DNA from: G963676095 sp963676095
GTDB lineage: Bacteria > Bacteroidota > Bacteroidia > Bacteroidales > Prolixibacteraceae
Reading direction: 5' to 3'
Assembly: GCA_963676095.1 (NCBI GenBank)
Contig: OY781040.1
Location: 5,146,001 to 5,210,000, forward strand
Length of the DNA: 64,000 bases
Shown: one piece after another, positions 25,716 to 35,377 of the stretch
Numbering within the stretch: position 1 is the first letter of the stretch
Layout: each line of letters opens with the position of its first letter
Made by a program: the position numbers and the translations under genes
The notes under the pieces: model-generated
What the model was told of the DNA's origin: nothing
Databases searched by the model: none
The model's input: only the letters and a program-made list of their open reading frames with translations

Positions 25716-27512
25716 TTAGAACGAATAACTAATCCCCAGAAGCAGGTTTAAACCTTGTGTATTGTACCCAGGCCAGAGTTCATATTTTTTGAAGGAGAAG
25801 TTATTTACCCTGCCCCAAAAGCTCAATTGATCATTGAATAAATATTCAATACTAAAATTCAGATCAATAATAGAATTTAGTTTATAAATATCTGATTGAT
25901 AATTTGTAGTTGGGTTTCCTCCCGGATCTGCCGGTCCCTGTTGTTCTGTCTGGAGCAGGCCTTTTCGTTCACCTGTGTAAAAAATATCGGCCGATAGTCT
26001 GTATGGCTTTTGTACAGGGCTATAGTAAGCCGAAAAAGATGCTTCAAACCCTGGTTTATTCCAGGCCTCTTTCTGTGTATCCATTTTGTATGAATGTCCG
26101 GTTGCCCTAAAGAGGATACTCAGTTCTTCCGATGTTGAGTAGTGAAGTTCCCCTCCGATATTAAGTTGTTTTACATCGTCATATAATACATCGAAGGTAT
26201 TTTCCCTTGCAGTCAGATCATACTCATTGGTAGAGGCATTCCATTCTTCCGTATTATTCAGATAATAAAAATGTTGATTTTTAATGCCGGAATAGTCGAC
26301 CTGAAATGTATAACTTAAATTTGGAAGGAACTTTCCTTTGATTCCTCCTGTTAATATATAGTTATATTTCGTATTTTTTACATTGTGATATGGGGATGCA
26401 AACTGGTTTTCTTCAGCGATGGACGAATAATAATTTTGCTGAAGCCATCCATCCGTGCCCGCATAAAAAGTCAGGATATCTTCAATTGGTGTCCAGTCCG
26501 CTTTTACGTTGGGAGCAAGCATATAATCATCCTCATCTTCATTGTCGATTACGCTGTAACTGTTAATTCCGAGTCTTAAGCTGGCAATTTCTCCTTTAAA
26601 AAAGACGGAGGGGGTTACTTTGAGAAACGCTTGTTTTCTTTTACCGTAAGTATTTTTTTCATCATTGGAGATACTATCAGTATAGGCATAGTTTAGGGAT
26701 GCATCCAATTGTCCTGTGAACTGATCGAAGTCCTTGTTAAAGGTTCCCTTGAGGAGCATCAGGTTCTCCGTTTGCCCTGTTTTTGATCCGGATAGCTGGT
26801 ATTTTAATGTCGTGTTGTATTCCAGGCCTTTTGTCTGTTTTTCGTTCCCGTCAAGCTGAAGCTGGATGCCTCCTTTTGAAAGAGCCTGTTTATCGTTCCA
26901 GGAAGGAATAAGGTCTTTCTTGCTCGCATTGTTCATCCTTCCCCCTGTATAGCCATAATACCGGAAAGCTTTTCTGTCGAAAAATAGCGTGGCTTTCAGC
27001 ATAGCTTTTCTGAATGTTTGATTAACAAATATTTCAGCATTATTATCACTTTGGGGAGCTTTTACCTTGTCGTCGTTTTCGAGTTTTATTTTCCCATGTG
27101 ACGACAAATGCCGGTAATGAATACCAAAAGTTGTTTTTTTACCTGAGGCTGCATTAAAAAATATTTCTCCATAAGGGGTCTTGTAATTTCCTGCTCCTAA
27201 TTTAAGTAATCCGTTTCCGAGCTGAGTTTGCGGTTCTGTCGCGATTTCAGCCGCCTGGACGGGTTCGGTGAGAAATGTGGAGAATACTGGTTGAGGGTGG
27301 ATCTGGTACTGAAAAACAGGCTTCTCCGTATTCTCCTGTTTTGTACTGGGGATGTCGTTGATTTTAAAGGCGTCAGATATGCTAGGCTGATAAGCCTTTA
27401 CTACCTCTACCTCTTTCTTTAGGCGAACGCTGTCTTGTTGTGCCAGCGAAACTCCCGATAGTAGGATAAAAAATGAGAATAGTAAAATATATTTGTAAAC
27501 CGTTCGTTTCAT
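25716..27512 (-). CDS. Outer-membrane beta-barrel, TonB-receptor-like
   Basis: A signal peptide is present (1-24, LLSGVSLAQ). It is followed by a short plug-like segment (EVEVVKAYQPSISDAFKINDIP) and then about 450 residues of alternating aromatic/polar strands typical of an outer-membrane barrel, ending in an aromatic C-terminus (LLLGISYSF), the usual barrel insertion signal. With 598 residues it is shorter than a SusC and lacks a carboxypeptidase-like domain. The TPR gene 12 bp upstream is probably co-transcribed, suggesting a barrel plus periplasmic TPR partner. No substrate or specific family name can be given. Confidence 0.75.
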   Translation of the reverse strand: MKRTVYKYILLFSFFILLSGVSLAQQDSVRLKKEVEVVKAYQPSISDAFKINDIPSTKQENTEKPVFQYQIHPQPVFSTFLTEPVQAAEIATEPQTQLGNGLLKLGAGNYKTPYGEIFFNAASGKKTTFGIHYRHLSSHGKIKLENDDKVKAPQSDNNAEIFVNQTFRKAMLKATLFFDRKAFRYYGYTGGRMNNASKKDLIPSWNDKQALSKGGIQLQLDGNEKQTKGLEYNTTLKYQLSGSKTGQTENLMLLKGTFNKDFDQFTGQLDASLNYAYTDSISNDEKNTYGKRKQAFLKVTPSVFFKGEIASLRLGINSYSVIDNEDEDDYMLAPNVKADWTPIEDILTFYAGTDGWLQQNYYSSIAEENQFASPYHNVKNTKYNYILTGGIKGKFLPNLSYTFQVDYSGIKNQHFYYLNNTEEWNASTNEYDLTARENTFDVLYDDVKQLNIGGELHYSTSEELSILFRATGHSYKMDTQKEAWNKPGFEASFSAYYSPVQKPYRLSADIFYTGERKGLLQTEQQGPADPGGNPTTNYQSDIYKLNSIIDLNFSIEYLFNDQLSFWGRVNNFSFKKYELWPGYNTQGLNLLLGISYSF

Positions 27513-27524
27513 GATTCTTTTATT

Positions 27525-30500
27525 TTACTTTTTATTGATATCGATTTTTATTGGAGTATCGTTTTTTTGCTGTTTTTGTTTCTCAATTTCCTCCAGATGT
27601 TTCAGTTTTGTGCTGGCGGTGTCAATAATACCGTCATCTTTTTCCGGATAATTTTCTATAATGCTTTGTAAGGTATGTGTCGCTTCGAATTCTTCTCCTT
27701 TGGCCAGATAAACATCAGCAAGCAGGATAAAACTTTTGGCCAGCCAGTATTGATGAGGGGTATTCTTGGATATGAAGTCCATGACTTCGTTTTCCGCATC
27801 GTCCAGTTTGTTTTGACTATAGAGGATTTCTGTCAGCAGGTACTTCGACTCAGCACCTTCTTCCGATTGTGTATCTTTTGCCAGATCCTTGAATAAAGGA
27901 AGTGCCTTTGCATAATTTTTCGTTTGGTACAGCGATTTAGCGAGCATGTAGCTGGCTTCGCGTTTTAGCACGTCTGTAAGTTTATCGGAAGCCAAAACTT
28001 TTTGGGCTGCATCAATACAGGGTTGATACTTTCCAAGGTTGAAAAGGCACCGCATCTGTCCTGCTTCGGCTTTAATTTTGTTCCATGGAGTACTGAATAT
28101 ATTTCCCAGTTTTTGGTAATAGGTAAGTGCCTTGTCGTATTCAGCAGCATTATATTTGAGTTCCGCAGCCTTAACCAGGGCTGGTTCTGTAAATATGTTG
28201 TCGTTTTTTTGGAGAACATATTCGTAATCCGACAGGGCAGCGCTATAATCTCCTGAAGCATATTGGTCCTCACCCAAATAAAAATGAGCATTGGTACTGA
28301 AGCTGCCCTCTGGATATTGTTGCAGATAACGTTCCAGTTGAGTCTTGGCCTGGGGATCGTGGGACATCACCAGTTTTTCTGCTGCCAGATAGCTTAACGA
28401 ATCCTTTTCCGATGCTGAAACCAGAATGTCAGATGCCGATTTTTTTGTGTAGGTAAAATAAGCATCAACCTGGTTTAGTTCGACATAATCATTCTTAATA
28501 CCAAGTAACGCCGGTTGAACTTCTTCACTTCCAGGGTATTTCTCTACAACCTGTTTGTAATATTCGAGCGATTTTTTATAATCTGACTGGTTGTAATAAA
28601 CCAATCCAAGCTGTAGTAGGGCTTTTGAACTGAAATTACTGTCCGGAAATTTTTGAAGCAGTTGCTGGTAGTAATTGATTGCTTCATAGGGCTTGTTAAT
28701 CCGTTCCGAGGTACGGCCCAGTTCATAAAGAGCATCGTCAGCAAAGGAAGATTTGGGGAATGTATTCAGCAGTTCCTGGAGACTGTTTATTTTTTGCTCC
28801 TGAAACTTTTGCAAACCTTCACAGACAGCCATTTGGAAAAGAGCGTAGTCCGGATCGTAGGTGTTGGTGTCAAATGCCTTTTGGTAATTATATTGCGCAT
28901 TATTGTAATCACGGTTTATAAAGTAACAATCGGCAAGGCGATTGCAGGCATCTCCCAGTTTATCGTCGGGATTGCTTTCCTGGAAAGCAATAAATTTATG
29001 AAAAGATGAAATGGCGCTGTTATAATCTTTTTCCTTGAAAAAGGCATATCCAAGGCTGTACCATGCCGTGTAGTAATCTTGTCTGGATACTGCCCCCGGG
29101 AGTCTGAGGAAACTTTGGTATCCGGCAATGGCCTGTTCGTAATTTCCAAGTCTGTACTGTGCTTCAGCCTTCCAAAAAACGGTGCCGAACTTGATGTTAC
29201 TATCATAATTCCCGTTTTCCAAAGACTTGTCGAAACTGGCGATAGCCGATTGATAGTCAAGGTTGTTGAAAAGTTCGAGCCCTCTGTAATACGTAACCCG
29301 TTGGTATGCTTTCCGGATTGCCGGACTTTTCACTTTTATCTTTTCAATAGAAGCTATGGCATCCTGGTAATTTTTTGTGCTCATATAAACTTTTACCAGG
29401 TAGTCGTAAGCATCATCGTTCCGTTCCGAGTTTGGATACAGGGAGATGTATTTATCGAAGGCCTTGATCGTTTCATTAAATGGAGAATAGGATAGTTCAT
29501 AGGCGATTTTTGCATAATTGAATAGCGCATCTTCTTTAATATCAGGATTGAAATCCATATTTGACGCCACTTCAAAAGCGATCCTGGCTTTATTTTTATC
29601 GCCCGTTTTAATATAGCTGTCTGCAAGATGATAATAAGCATTTTGGGCAAGGAGGTCCTGTCCTCGGGATGCTTGTTCTAGAAACGGAATGGCCTCCGCA
29701 TATTTCCCCGTAATATAATAACAATATCCGAGCATGTAGTTCTCTTCCCTCTTGGCGCTTTGTGTCTTGTTGAAGTAGAGTTCGAGATAGGGAACCGCCT
29801 TGTCGAACTGGTTGAGCTGAAAGTAAGAATTTCCAAGTATCTTGGAAAGAGCTGCCTTTTGTTGTTCCTCTGCAGTTGCCATTAATGGTTCTGCAATGTT
29901 AATGACATCGGTATACCGACCCTGCATGAAATAGATCTGGCTTATATAATAAGGAATTATCTGCGAAAAAGCCGAATTGTCCTTTAGTTGTTCAAAGGCA
30001 TTAAGTGCATTGTCATAGTTATACTTCAAGTAATTAATGTGTCCCCAATAGTACTTTGCCGGCGCAGCCATGGTTCCTTTCGAGTCTTTTATTTTTGCAA
30101 ATTCTGTTTCTGCGAGATCATACTTTTCTAATCTGAAATAAGAGTACCCTTTCCTGTAAATAAGGTCAGCCTGGTTTTCCCGGGTAAGTGATAGCATATC
30201 TACATTTCGGTAAGCGCTTAATGCCTGGCTGAAATGGTTATTTCTGAATCGGACGTTACCCAATTCAATCCATGCGGTGTTGTCGTATGGGCTTTCCGGG
30301 TTTTCTTCAAGAAATTTTTGCATGAAGTCTTCACTCTGGTCCAGATTGAGCCTTAATCCGCATAATGCTTCAAAAAAGACAGCCGTTATGTGCAGTTCTG
30401 AATTCTTGTCTGTTTTCTCCGCAATGCCGGCAAACAGTTCCCGGGCCATTATAAAATCATTCCTGAAATAGAGCTCTTTTGCCTTTTGAACCTCTGACGA

Positions 30501-30590
30501 AATTGATTGGTAATATAACGTTTGCTGGGGAAAGGCTATTGTTGTAAAACAACATGACAGAACTAAAAACAGGATTACACGTGTTTTCAT
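27525..30590 (-). CDS. Large periplasmic TPR-repeat protein
   Basis: A signal peptide (about 1-22, FTTIAFPQQ) is followed by almost 1000 residues of tandem TPR units. Many have the consensus pattern A-x-Y-x-LG-x2-Y, for example YYWGHINYLKYNYDNALNAF, YYHLADSYIKTGDKNKARIAF, ALYELGRTSERINKPYEAINYY and NAHFYLGEDQYASGDYSAAL. The tail ends in a Lys-rich linker. It is a scaffold for protein contacts rather than an enzyme. It precedes the barrel gene by 12 bp and the two very likely form an outer-membrane pair. The general YfiO/BamD-type TPR style suggests envelope assembly, but this is inference. Confidence 0.82.
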   Translation of the reverse strand: MKTRVILFLVLSCCFTTIAFPQQTLYYQSISSEVQKAKELYFRNDFIMARELFAGIAEKTDKNSELHITAVFFEALCGLRLNLDQSEDFMQKFLEENPESPYDNTAWIELGNVRFRNNHFSQALSAYRNVDMLSLTRENQADLIYRKGYSYFRLEKYDLAETEFAKIKDSKGTMAAPAKYYWGHINYLKYNYDNALNAFEQLKDNSAFSQIIPYYISQIYFMQGRYTDVINIAEPLMATAEEQQKAALSKILGNSYFQLNQFDKAVPYLELYFNKTQSAKREENYMLGYCYYITGKYAEAIPFLEQASRGQDLLAQNAYYHLADSYIKTGDKNKARIAFEVASNMDFNPDIKEDALFNYAKIAYELSYSPFNETIKAFDKYISLYPNSERNDDAYDYLVKVYMSTKNYQDAIASIEKIKVKSPAIRKAYQRVTYYRGLELFNNLDYQSAIASFDKSLENGNYDSNIKFGTVFWKAEAQYRLGNYEQAIAGYQSFLRLPGAVSRQDYYTAWYSLGYAFFKEKDYNSAISSFHKFIAFQESNPDDKLGDACNRLADCYFINRDYNNAQYNYQKAFDTNTYDPDYALFQMAVCEGLQKFQEQKINSLQELLNTFPKSSFADDALYELGRTSERINKPYEAINYYQQLLQKFPDSNFSSKALLQLGLVYYNQSDYKKSLEYYKQVVEKYPGSEEVQPALLGIKNDYVELNQVDAYFTYTKKSASDILVSASEKDSLSYLAAEKLVMSHDPQAKTQLERYLQQYPEGSFSTNAHFYLGEDQYASGDYSAALSDYEYVLQKNDNIFTEPALVKAAELKYNAAEYDKALTYYQKLGNIFSTPWNKIKAEAGQMRCLFNLGKYQPCIDAAQKVLASDKLTDVLKREASYMLAKSLYQTKNYAKALPLFKDLAKDTQSEEGAESKYLLTEILYSQNKLDDAENEVMDFISKNTPHQYWLAKSFILLADVYLAKGEEFEATHTLQSIIENYPEKDDGIIDTASTKLKHLEEIEKQKQQKNDTPIKIDINKK

Positions 30591-30711
30591 AGACTTTGTA
30601 ATTTTGCAATAAAAATAGCGATAATGTCAATAACAGGTGGTTTCTTTGCCTGAATTCTTAATGAAGAACTGTTTATTTTCTATTTTTATTACCTGTTTGA
30701 TTAAAAAAAAT

Positions 30712-30719
30712 TAGTTTTG
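30712..30719 (+). promoter_or_regulatory. Bacteroidota -7 promoter box for ftsE
   Basis: TAGTTTTG fits TAnnTTTG and would start RNA near 30726. This rules against the GTG at 30719 as start codon, since that codon overlaps the box. No well-spaced TTTG -33 element is seen. Confidence 0.5.
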
Positions 30720-30733
30720 TGATAAGCTCAAAG

Positions 30734-31459
30734 ATGCAATATATGCAGGACACTCCCATAATTTCTCTTAAATCTGTCAATATTTTTCAACAGGATTATC
30801 TGGTCCTTGAAAATGTAAACCTGGAAGTAGCTAGAGGGGAATGGATATATCTTATTGGAAAAGTAGGGAGTGGAAAGTCTTCTTTAATTAAAGTCTTGAA
30901 TGCAGAGTTGGATGTTGATAATGGTGAAGCCTGGATTGCCGGTTATAACCTGAGAAGATTAAAAAAAACTGAAATTCCTTTTCTTAGAAGAAAGCTGGGT
31001 GTAATTTTTCAGGATTTCAGGTTACTGAACGATCGTAATGTTCATGAAAACCTGTCTTTTGTTTTGAAAGCTACCGGATGGAAAAACAAAGTTGAGATTG
31101 AAGAACGCATACTAGAAGTTATTGGTAAAGTGGGCATGGAAAGCAAGCTCCTTAATATGCCACATGAGCTTTCTGGTGGAGAGCAGCAACGAATTGTAAT
31201 TGCAAGAGCGCTATTGAATGAACCTGCAATTATACTGGCAGATGAACCCACTGGGAACCTGGATCCGGAAACATCTGAAGAATTGATGAAAATACTGAAA
31301 GGAATCAATGAGCAGGGAATAACTATCCTTATGGCAACGCACGACTACATCCTGCTAAATAAATTTGCGTCGAGAACATTAATTTGTAGTGACCGCAGAT
31401 TATCGGATCCTTCTGCTTCAAGTCAGGAGGTGAATTTTTCCGAATTGCTTGAGGATTGA
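30734..31459 (+). CDS. ftsE: FtsE-like ABC transporter ATP-binding protein
   Basis: ATPase that, with FtsX, controls cell-wall hydrolases at the division site. Walker A GKVGSGKSS, the Q-loop FQDFRLL, the ABC signature LSGGEQQR, Walker B IILADEPTGNLDP and the switch His in MATHDY are all present. The segment LLNDRNVHENLSFVLKATG and the general layout match FtsE rather than LolD. ATG at 30734 or 30743 is preferred over the GTG at 30719 because a promoter box overlaps that codon. About 241 residues. No ftsX is adjacent, so its partner must be encoded elsewhere. It is divergent from the TPR gene and ends at a bidirectional terminator. Confidence 0.85.
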   Translation: MQYMQDTPIISLKSVNIFQQDYLVLENVNLEVARGEWIYLIGKVGSGKSSLIKVLNAELDVDNGEAWIAGYNLRRLKKTEIPFLRRKLGVIFQDFRLLNDRNVHENLSFVLKATGWKNKVEIEERILEVIGKVGMESKLLNMPHELSGGEQQRIVIARALLNEPAIILADEPTGNLDPETSEELMKILKGINEQGITILMATHDYILLNKFASRTLICSDRRLSDPSASSQEVNFSELLED

Positions 31460-31461
31460 AG

Positions 31462-31512
31462 AAAAAAAGAAGCTGTTTTAAAAGAATATCTTCTCCTTTT
31501 AAAACAGCTTTC
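31462..31512. terminator. Bidirectional terminator between ftsE and the small lipoprotein
   Basis: AAGCTGTTTTAAAAG (31470-31484) and CTTTTAAAACAGCTT (31496-31510) form a perfect 15-bp stem. On the minus strand it is followed by TCTTTTTTTC. It serves two convergent genes. Confidence 0.85.
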
Positions 31513-31537
31513 TTCCTATCTGGCAGCGCCGGTATGA

Positions 31538-31732
31538 TTATTCAGCAGCTGGAGTAGCAGTTGTATCAGCAGGAGCTTCAACAGCTGCAGTGTCAGCAGG
31601 TGCAGTTGTGTTATCAGTACCTTCCTGTTGCATTTCTGTACCTTCTTGTTCTGTTGATTCTTTACTTGGTTTGTTACCGCTGCAAGCTGCCATGATAGCA
31701 ACAATGCCTAATAAAAAAATAATCTTTTTCAT
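31538..31732 (-). CDS. Small low-complexity lipoprotein
   Basis: A 64-residue protein with a clean lipoprotein signal (MKKIIFLLGIVAIMAAC, Cys17). The remainder is a disordered Glu/Thr/Ala/Pro-rich tail (TAAVEAPADTTATPAAE). No fold is expected; such small lipoproteins decorate the envelope of many Bacteroidota and are of unknown function. The signal, the stop, and a strong terminator just downstream make a real gene likely. It has its own leader between 31733 and the murB promoter. Confidence 0.75.
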   Translation of the reverse strand: MKKIIFLLGIVAIMAACSGNKPSKESTEQEGTEMQQEGTDNTTAPADTAAVEAPADTTATPAAE

Positions 31733-32085
31733 ACTTAAAATGGGTTTAACATGTTAATAACTATTCGGTTCGAATTAGCTTAAAGGCACCGCAATTTATG
31801 CAAAAGATGGATTCGCAGTGCCATAATCCGAATTTTTTTTTTATTTACTTCTATTTTTTTGACTATTAATTTCTTAAAAAACGGGCACGAGAGCAAATTG
31901 TTGTATTATTGAAAAAGATTTCTGGTATTTCCTGCCTCGATTATTCCCAAAATTAATCTTTCTCTTTTCAAAATTAAAGAATTTTGTCTGGTTTAAGAGT
32001 CTTTTCTACTGTTAATTTTTTCTGTGAATTAATTTTTTTTGAATGTTAACTTTATACACAGGGCAAAAATTGGAGCCGCTTCTGC

Positions 32086-32093
32086 TATCTTTG
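32086..32093 (+). promoter_or_regulatory. Bacteroidota -7 promoter box for murB
   Basis: TATCTTTG matches TAnnTTTG. Transcription would begin near 32100, only a dozen bases before the ATG at 32112 and downstream of the longer possible start at 32043. Confidence 0.5.
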
Positions 32094-32111
32094 GCAAAAA
32101 AATCAAGTTTC

Positions 32112-33140
32112 ATGGTTCGTTTTGAAGAAAATTTTTCACTAAAAAAATTCAATACTTTTGGAATAGATGCTAGCTGTCGGTATTATTTTGAATTTACTGA
32201 AGAAGAGGACCTCCCTGTTTTTCTAAGCTCGTTTGAACAATGGAGAGATATGCACCTGCTCATTATCGGGGGCGGAAGCAACCTGTTGTTTACATCTGAT
32301 TTTGAAGGGCTTGTTTTGAAGCCTAATCTGCCAGGCATAAAGGTGACGGGTGAAGACCGGGATCATGTCGACATTGAAGCTGGTGCAGGAGAAGAATGGG
32401 ATAATTTTGTTTCTTATTGTGTAGCTTGTGAATATTCAGGGATAGAGAATTTATCGTTAATCCCGGGAAAAGTAGGGGCGGCCCCTGTCCAAAACATTGG
32501 AGCGTACGGAATTGAGGTTAAAGACTGCATTCTGTCAGTCAAGGGATTTGACCTAAATACTTTTCAGTTTTATGAGATCCCCGGGCCTGAATGTGGTTTT
32601 GGATATCGTAACAGCATCTTTAAGAATAAGCTAAAAGCACGCTTCATTGTTACTTCAGTTGTTTTTCGACTTTCAAAATTTCCGGAGTTTCATTTGGATT
32701 ACGGAGATTTGAGGGAAGAGGTGGAAAAAAGGGGACCTGTTAGACTCCAGTGTATCCGGGATTCGGTTATCTTTATACGAAAGTCGAAACTTCCTGATCC
32801 CGGGATTTTGGGAAATGCAGGTAGTTTCTTTAAGAATCCGGTTGTTGGAGAAAATGAAGGGGCGAAGCTGAAGAAAAATTTTCCTCAAATGCCTTTGTAT
32901 CCTTTGGAAAGTGGAAAGGTAAAAATTGCCGCAGGCTGGTTGATTGAGCAGTGTGGCTGGAAAGGATTCCGGGATGCTGATGCCGGTGTGCATGAAAAAC
33001 AGGCACTTGTTCTGGTTAACCATGGAATGGCCACTGGAAAACAGATTTATGAACTTTCAGAGAAGATTAAAAGATCTGTTTATGAACGTTTTTCTGTAGA
33101 TCTGGAAACCGAAGTTAATATTGTGCTTGAAAAGGACTAA
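32112..33140 (+). CDS. murB: UDP-N-acetylenolpyruvoylglucosamine reductase
   Basis: FAD enzyme that reduces UDP-GlcNAc-enolpyruvate to UDP-MurNAc with NADPH in peptidoglycan synthesis. FAD-binding motifs include NTFGIDASC, LIIGGGSNLLF and SLIPGKVGAAPVQNIGAYG. The C-terminal domain has the catalytic Ser in NAGSFFKNP and the terminal Glu in LETEVNIV. FGYRNSIFK marks a type I (E. coli-like) MurB. Start set at 32112 (MVRFEENFSL) because a promoter box lies just upstream; the 23 extra residues from 32043 have no family counterpart. 342 residues. The stop codon overlaps the stop of the convergent gene by 4 bp. Confidence 0.94.
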   Translation: MVRFEENFSLKKFNTFGIDASCRYYFEFTEEEDLPVFLSSFEQWRDMHLLIIGGGSNLLFTSDFEGLVLKPNLPGIKVTGEDRDHVDIEAGAGEEWDNFVSYCVACEYSGIENLSLIPGKVGAAPVQNIGAYGIEVKDCILSVKGFDLNTFQFYEIPGPECGFGYRNSIFKNKLKARFIVTSVVFRLSKFPEFHLDYGDLREEVEKRGPVRLQCIRDSVIFIRKSKLPDPGILGNAGSFFKNPVVGENEGAKLKKNFPQMPLYPLESGKVKIAAGWLIEQCGWKGFRDADAGVHEKQALVLVNHGMATGKQIYELSEKIKRSVYERFSVDLETEVNIVLEKD

Positions 33141-33670
33141 TGCTTTTGATCCTGTTTTTTATCGGGTTTACTTAAATGAATGATCGGAATTGTAATGCCT
33201 GGATTTTGTTCCTCATTATCGTAAGGGTTTACATTTGACGTCCGTTGAGTTTGTTTTATGAGAATCTGCTGGTTAATTTCCTTTTTTACTTCTTTCATGT
33301 TCTCATCAACGTTTTCCCTTTCCTTTTCGTAGTTTCCGGTCGATATGGCTTTTAGGATGTATGTCCGGTAAGGAACGTATATTTTTTCAAGTCCGGGTTT
33401 TGAACTTTCGACATAAAGTACTTTCGGGGCCAACGATACATGATTAATCATCAAGGAATCGCCTTCAGCCACAAAACTTCTAAAATAGCCTTTTTGGTCG
33501 GTTGTTATAATCTTGGAGGTTCGGTAATTGATCAGAAACGCATTTTCAACAGGTACTGAATCTTCGGTAAATAAGTATCCCTGAAGAATTACATTTTCCT
33601 TTGGTTGCTGCTGGTTCTGTGCAACTGAAATCAAAGAAATGAACAGGAATGGTAATAACAGGTACTTCAT
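33137..33670 (-). CDS. Secreted carboxypeptidase-regulatory-like domain protein
   Basis: A signal peptide (1-18, FISLISVAQ) is followed by a single beta-sandwich domain (about 28-105: ILQGYLFTEDSVPVENAFLINYRTSKIITTDQKGYF). That is the CarboxypepD_reg-like fold found at the start of SusC proteins, here freestanding. The C-terminal half is charged and probably helical (EKERENVDENMKEVKKEINQQ), then a Lys-rich tail. Function unknown. It converges on murB, and the two stop codons overlap in CTAA (33137-33140). Confidence 0.75.
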   Translation of the reverse strand: MKYLLLPFLFISLISVAQNQQQPKENVILQGYLFTEDSVPVENAFLINYRTSKIITTDQKGYFRSFVAEGDSLMINHVSLAPKVLYVESSKPGLEKIYVPYRTYILKAISTGNYEKERENVDENMKEVKKEINQQILIKQTQRTSNVNPYDNEEQNPGITIPIIHLSKPDKKQDQKH

Positions 33671-33985
33671 ATTATAAACTGTTTTTAGTTGTCACATGTA
33701 GCTCATCATTGATAACCAGCCTTGTGTGTCCAAGTTTGTGGATTCTTTCATGCTCAGTTCATGCAACAACTGATTTCTTTTTCCAAATTTACCGCAAAAA
33801 TTTTAAGAGGGAAAAATTTTTATGTTTTTTCAGCTTAACCTTAATTTTTCTATCTGTCCCTTCTGAGGAAAGAGAGTCATTGATTATTATTTTGTTTTAT
33901 TTCTTTTTATCCGAAAAGAAGTAGCCGGGGAGGGAGCGAAGAACCGAATTGGAGGTAAAGATAAAAAATGAGTACCCAATTTTGA
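33671..33985. other. Gap between mltG and the carboxypeptidase-regulatory-like gene
   Basis: 315 bp of mostly AT-rich sequence upstream of one leftward gene and downstream of another. No gene, RNA or clear terminator was found. Confidence 0.5.
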
Positions 33986-35047
33986 TTACTGGAGGATCTG
34001 TCTTTCATTCAGCGCATCCTGATATCGTCGGGCATTCCCGTTATGTTCCCTTAGTGTCCTTGAAAAATTGTGATAGCCCGAAAAATCTTCGCGGGCACAC
34101 ATATACAAAAATTTGGTCTTACTGGCATTTAGTACAGCCTCAATGCTTGAAACCTCTGGAAAATTAATGGGGCCCGGCGGTAATCCTGCATATTTATAAG
34201 TGTTGAATGGAGAATCGATTTCAAGGTATTTATTTAATATTCGTTTAACCGAAAAGTCTCCAAGCGCATAACGGATTGTCGGATCTGCCTGTAATGGCAT
34301 CCCCTTTTTCAGTCGGTTGATGTATAATCCGGCTATAATAGGTTTCTCGTCTTCCTTGATCGTTTCTTCCTGGACGACTGAAGCCAGTGTGATCACTTCT
34401 ATTGGAGTTAGTCCAAGTGCTTCTGCTTTGTCCTTTCTGGTTTTATTCCAGAAGCGGTCATACTCAGCTTTCATGCGATCTGCGAATTCTTCGGGTGTTG
34501 TTGTCCAGTAAAATTCGTAGGTATTGGGAATAAACATCGCATGAAACGAATATTTATTGAACCCCATCTTTTTTATTACTGATGTGTCTGAAAGATAAGC
34601 AAGCAAGGACAAAGAATCAGGTTCGATATATTTAGAAACTTTTCCGGCCAGTTCGTCCATGAAACGCAGGTTGTTGAACGTGACTGAGACTGGCTTTTGG
34701 TCACCTGCCTTAAGCATGTTTACGATCGAGTTTGTGTTCATGCCCTTATTAAAAACATATTTCCCCGGTCTTATGTGATTCGGATAATCCTTTTTCCTGG
34801 ATACCCATTTGAATGCTTTCTCATTGATAAGGATATCCTTGGATCTTAGAGAACAAAGTACCTGTTCGAAGTTTGCATGATAAGGAATGGTGATACTTCC
34901 CGGGGTTTTGATATTCGGATCAAATACATACTTAAAGAGTTGGTATCCACGGAGCCCCGTAATAATGAACGCAATAGAGACCACAATGATCACAATCTTG
35001 TTAATTCTCGGGAAAAGCATGATTCTGTTTTTCTTTTTTAAATCCAT
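33986..35047 (-). CDS. mltG: Endolytic murein transglycosylase MltG
   Basis: Cleaves nascent glycan strands of peptidoglycan and helps set their length. One N-terminal membrane helix (about 18-36, IVIIVVSIAFIITGL) anchors it in the inner membrane. A LysM-like segment follows (ITIPYHANFEQVLCSLRSKDIL, then RPGKYVF). The catalytic YceG domain has MFIPNTYEFYWTTTPEE, the Glu at about 227-228 in LASVVQEET, and INRLKKGMPLQADPT with YKYAGLPPGPINFP. Length of 353 is normal. Confidence 0.95.
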   Translation of the reverse strand: MDLKKKNRIMLFPRINKIVIIVVSIAFIITGLRGYQLFKYVFDPNIKTPGSITIPYHANFEQVLCSLRSKDILINEKAFKWVSRKKDYPNHIRPGKYVFNKGMNTNSIVNMLKAGDQKPVSVTFNNLRFMDELAGKVSKYIEPDSLSLLAYLSDTSVIKKMGFNKYSFHAMFIPNTYEFYWTTTPEEFADRMKAEYDRFWNKTRKDKAEALGLTPIEVITLASVVQEETIKEDEKPIIAGLYINRLKKGMPLQADPTIRYALGDFSVKRILNKYLEIDSPFNTYKYAGLPPGPINFPEVSSIEAVLNASKTKFLYMCAREDFSGYHNFSRTLREHNGNARRYQDALNERQILQ

Positions 35048-35377
35048 ATATTGACAATAAGTTATTTTATCCAGTTATTAAATTGATACTTAAAGGCGCA
35101 GAAAGAAAACCTGTTTTTACGAGAGACTCATTGTACTTAAGTTTCTTATTTTTCTGGCCATACTTGCCGGTGCCGGTAATTTTCCCGTTGCAAAAATAAT
35201 CTTTTCTGCTGATATTATATGATGCCTGTATGGATATGCAATTCTGTTAATTAGGTTTAAGTTTTTATCCGGTAGGGTTTTTTCTTTAATTTTTTTTGTT
35301 TCGGGAATTCTTTTAACCTGGATTTAATCTAAATTATTTATTTTCGTGATTGGAAAAATTGATAAAAAATTAAAAAT
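35048..35377. other. Divergent promoter region between mltG and the flavodiiron gene
   Basis: 330 bp of AT-rich sequence. A weak -7-like TATTTTCG sits at about 35338-35345, 33 bp before the flavodiiron start. No RNA gene is seen. Confidence 0.4.
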
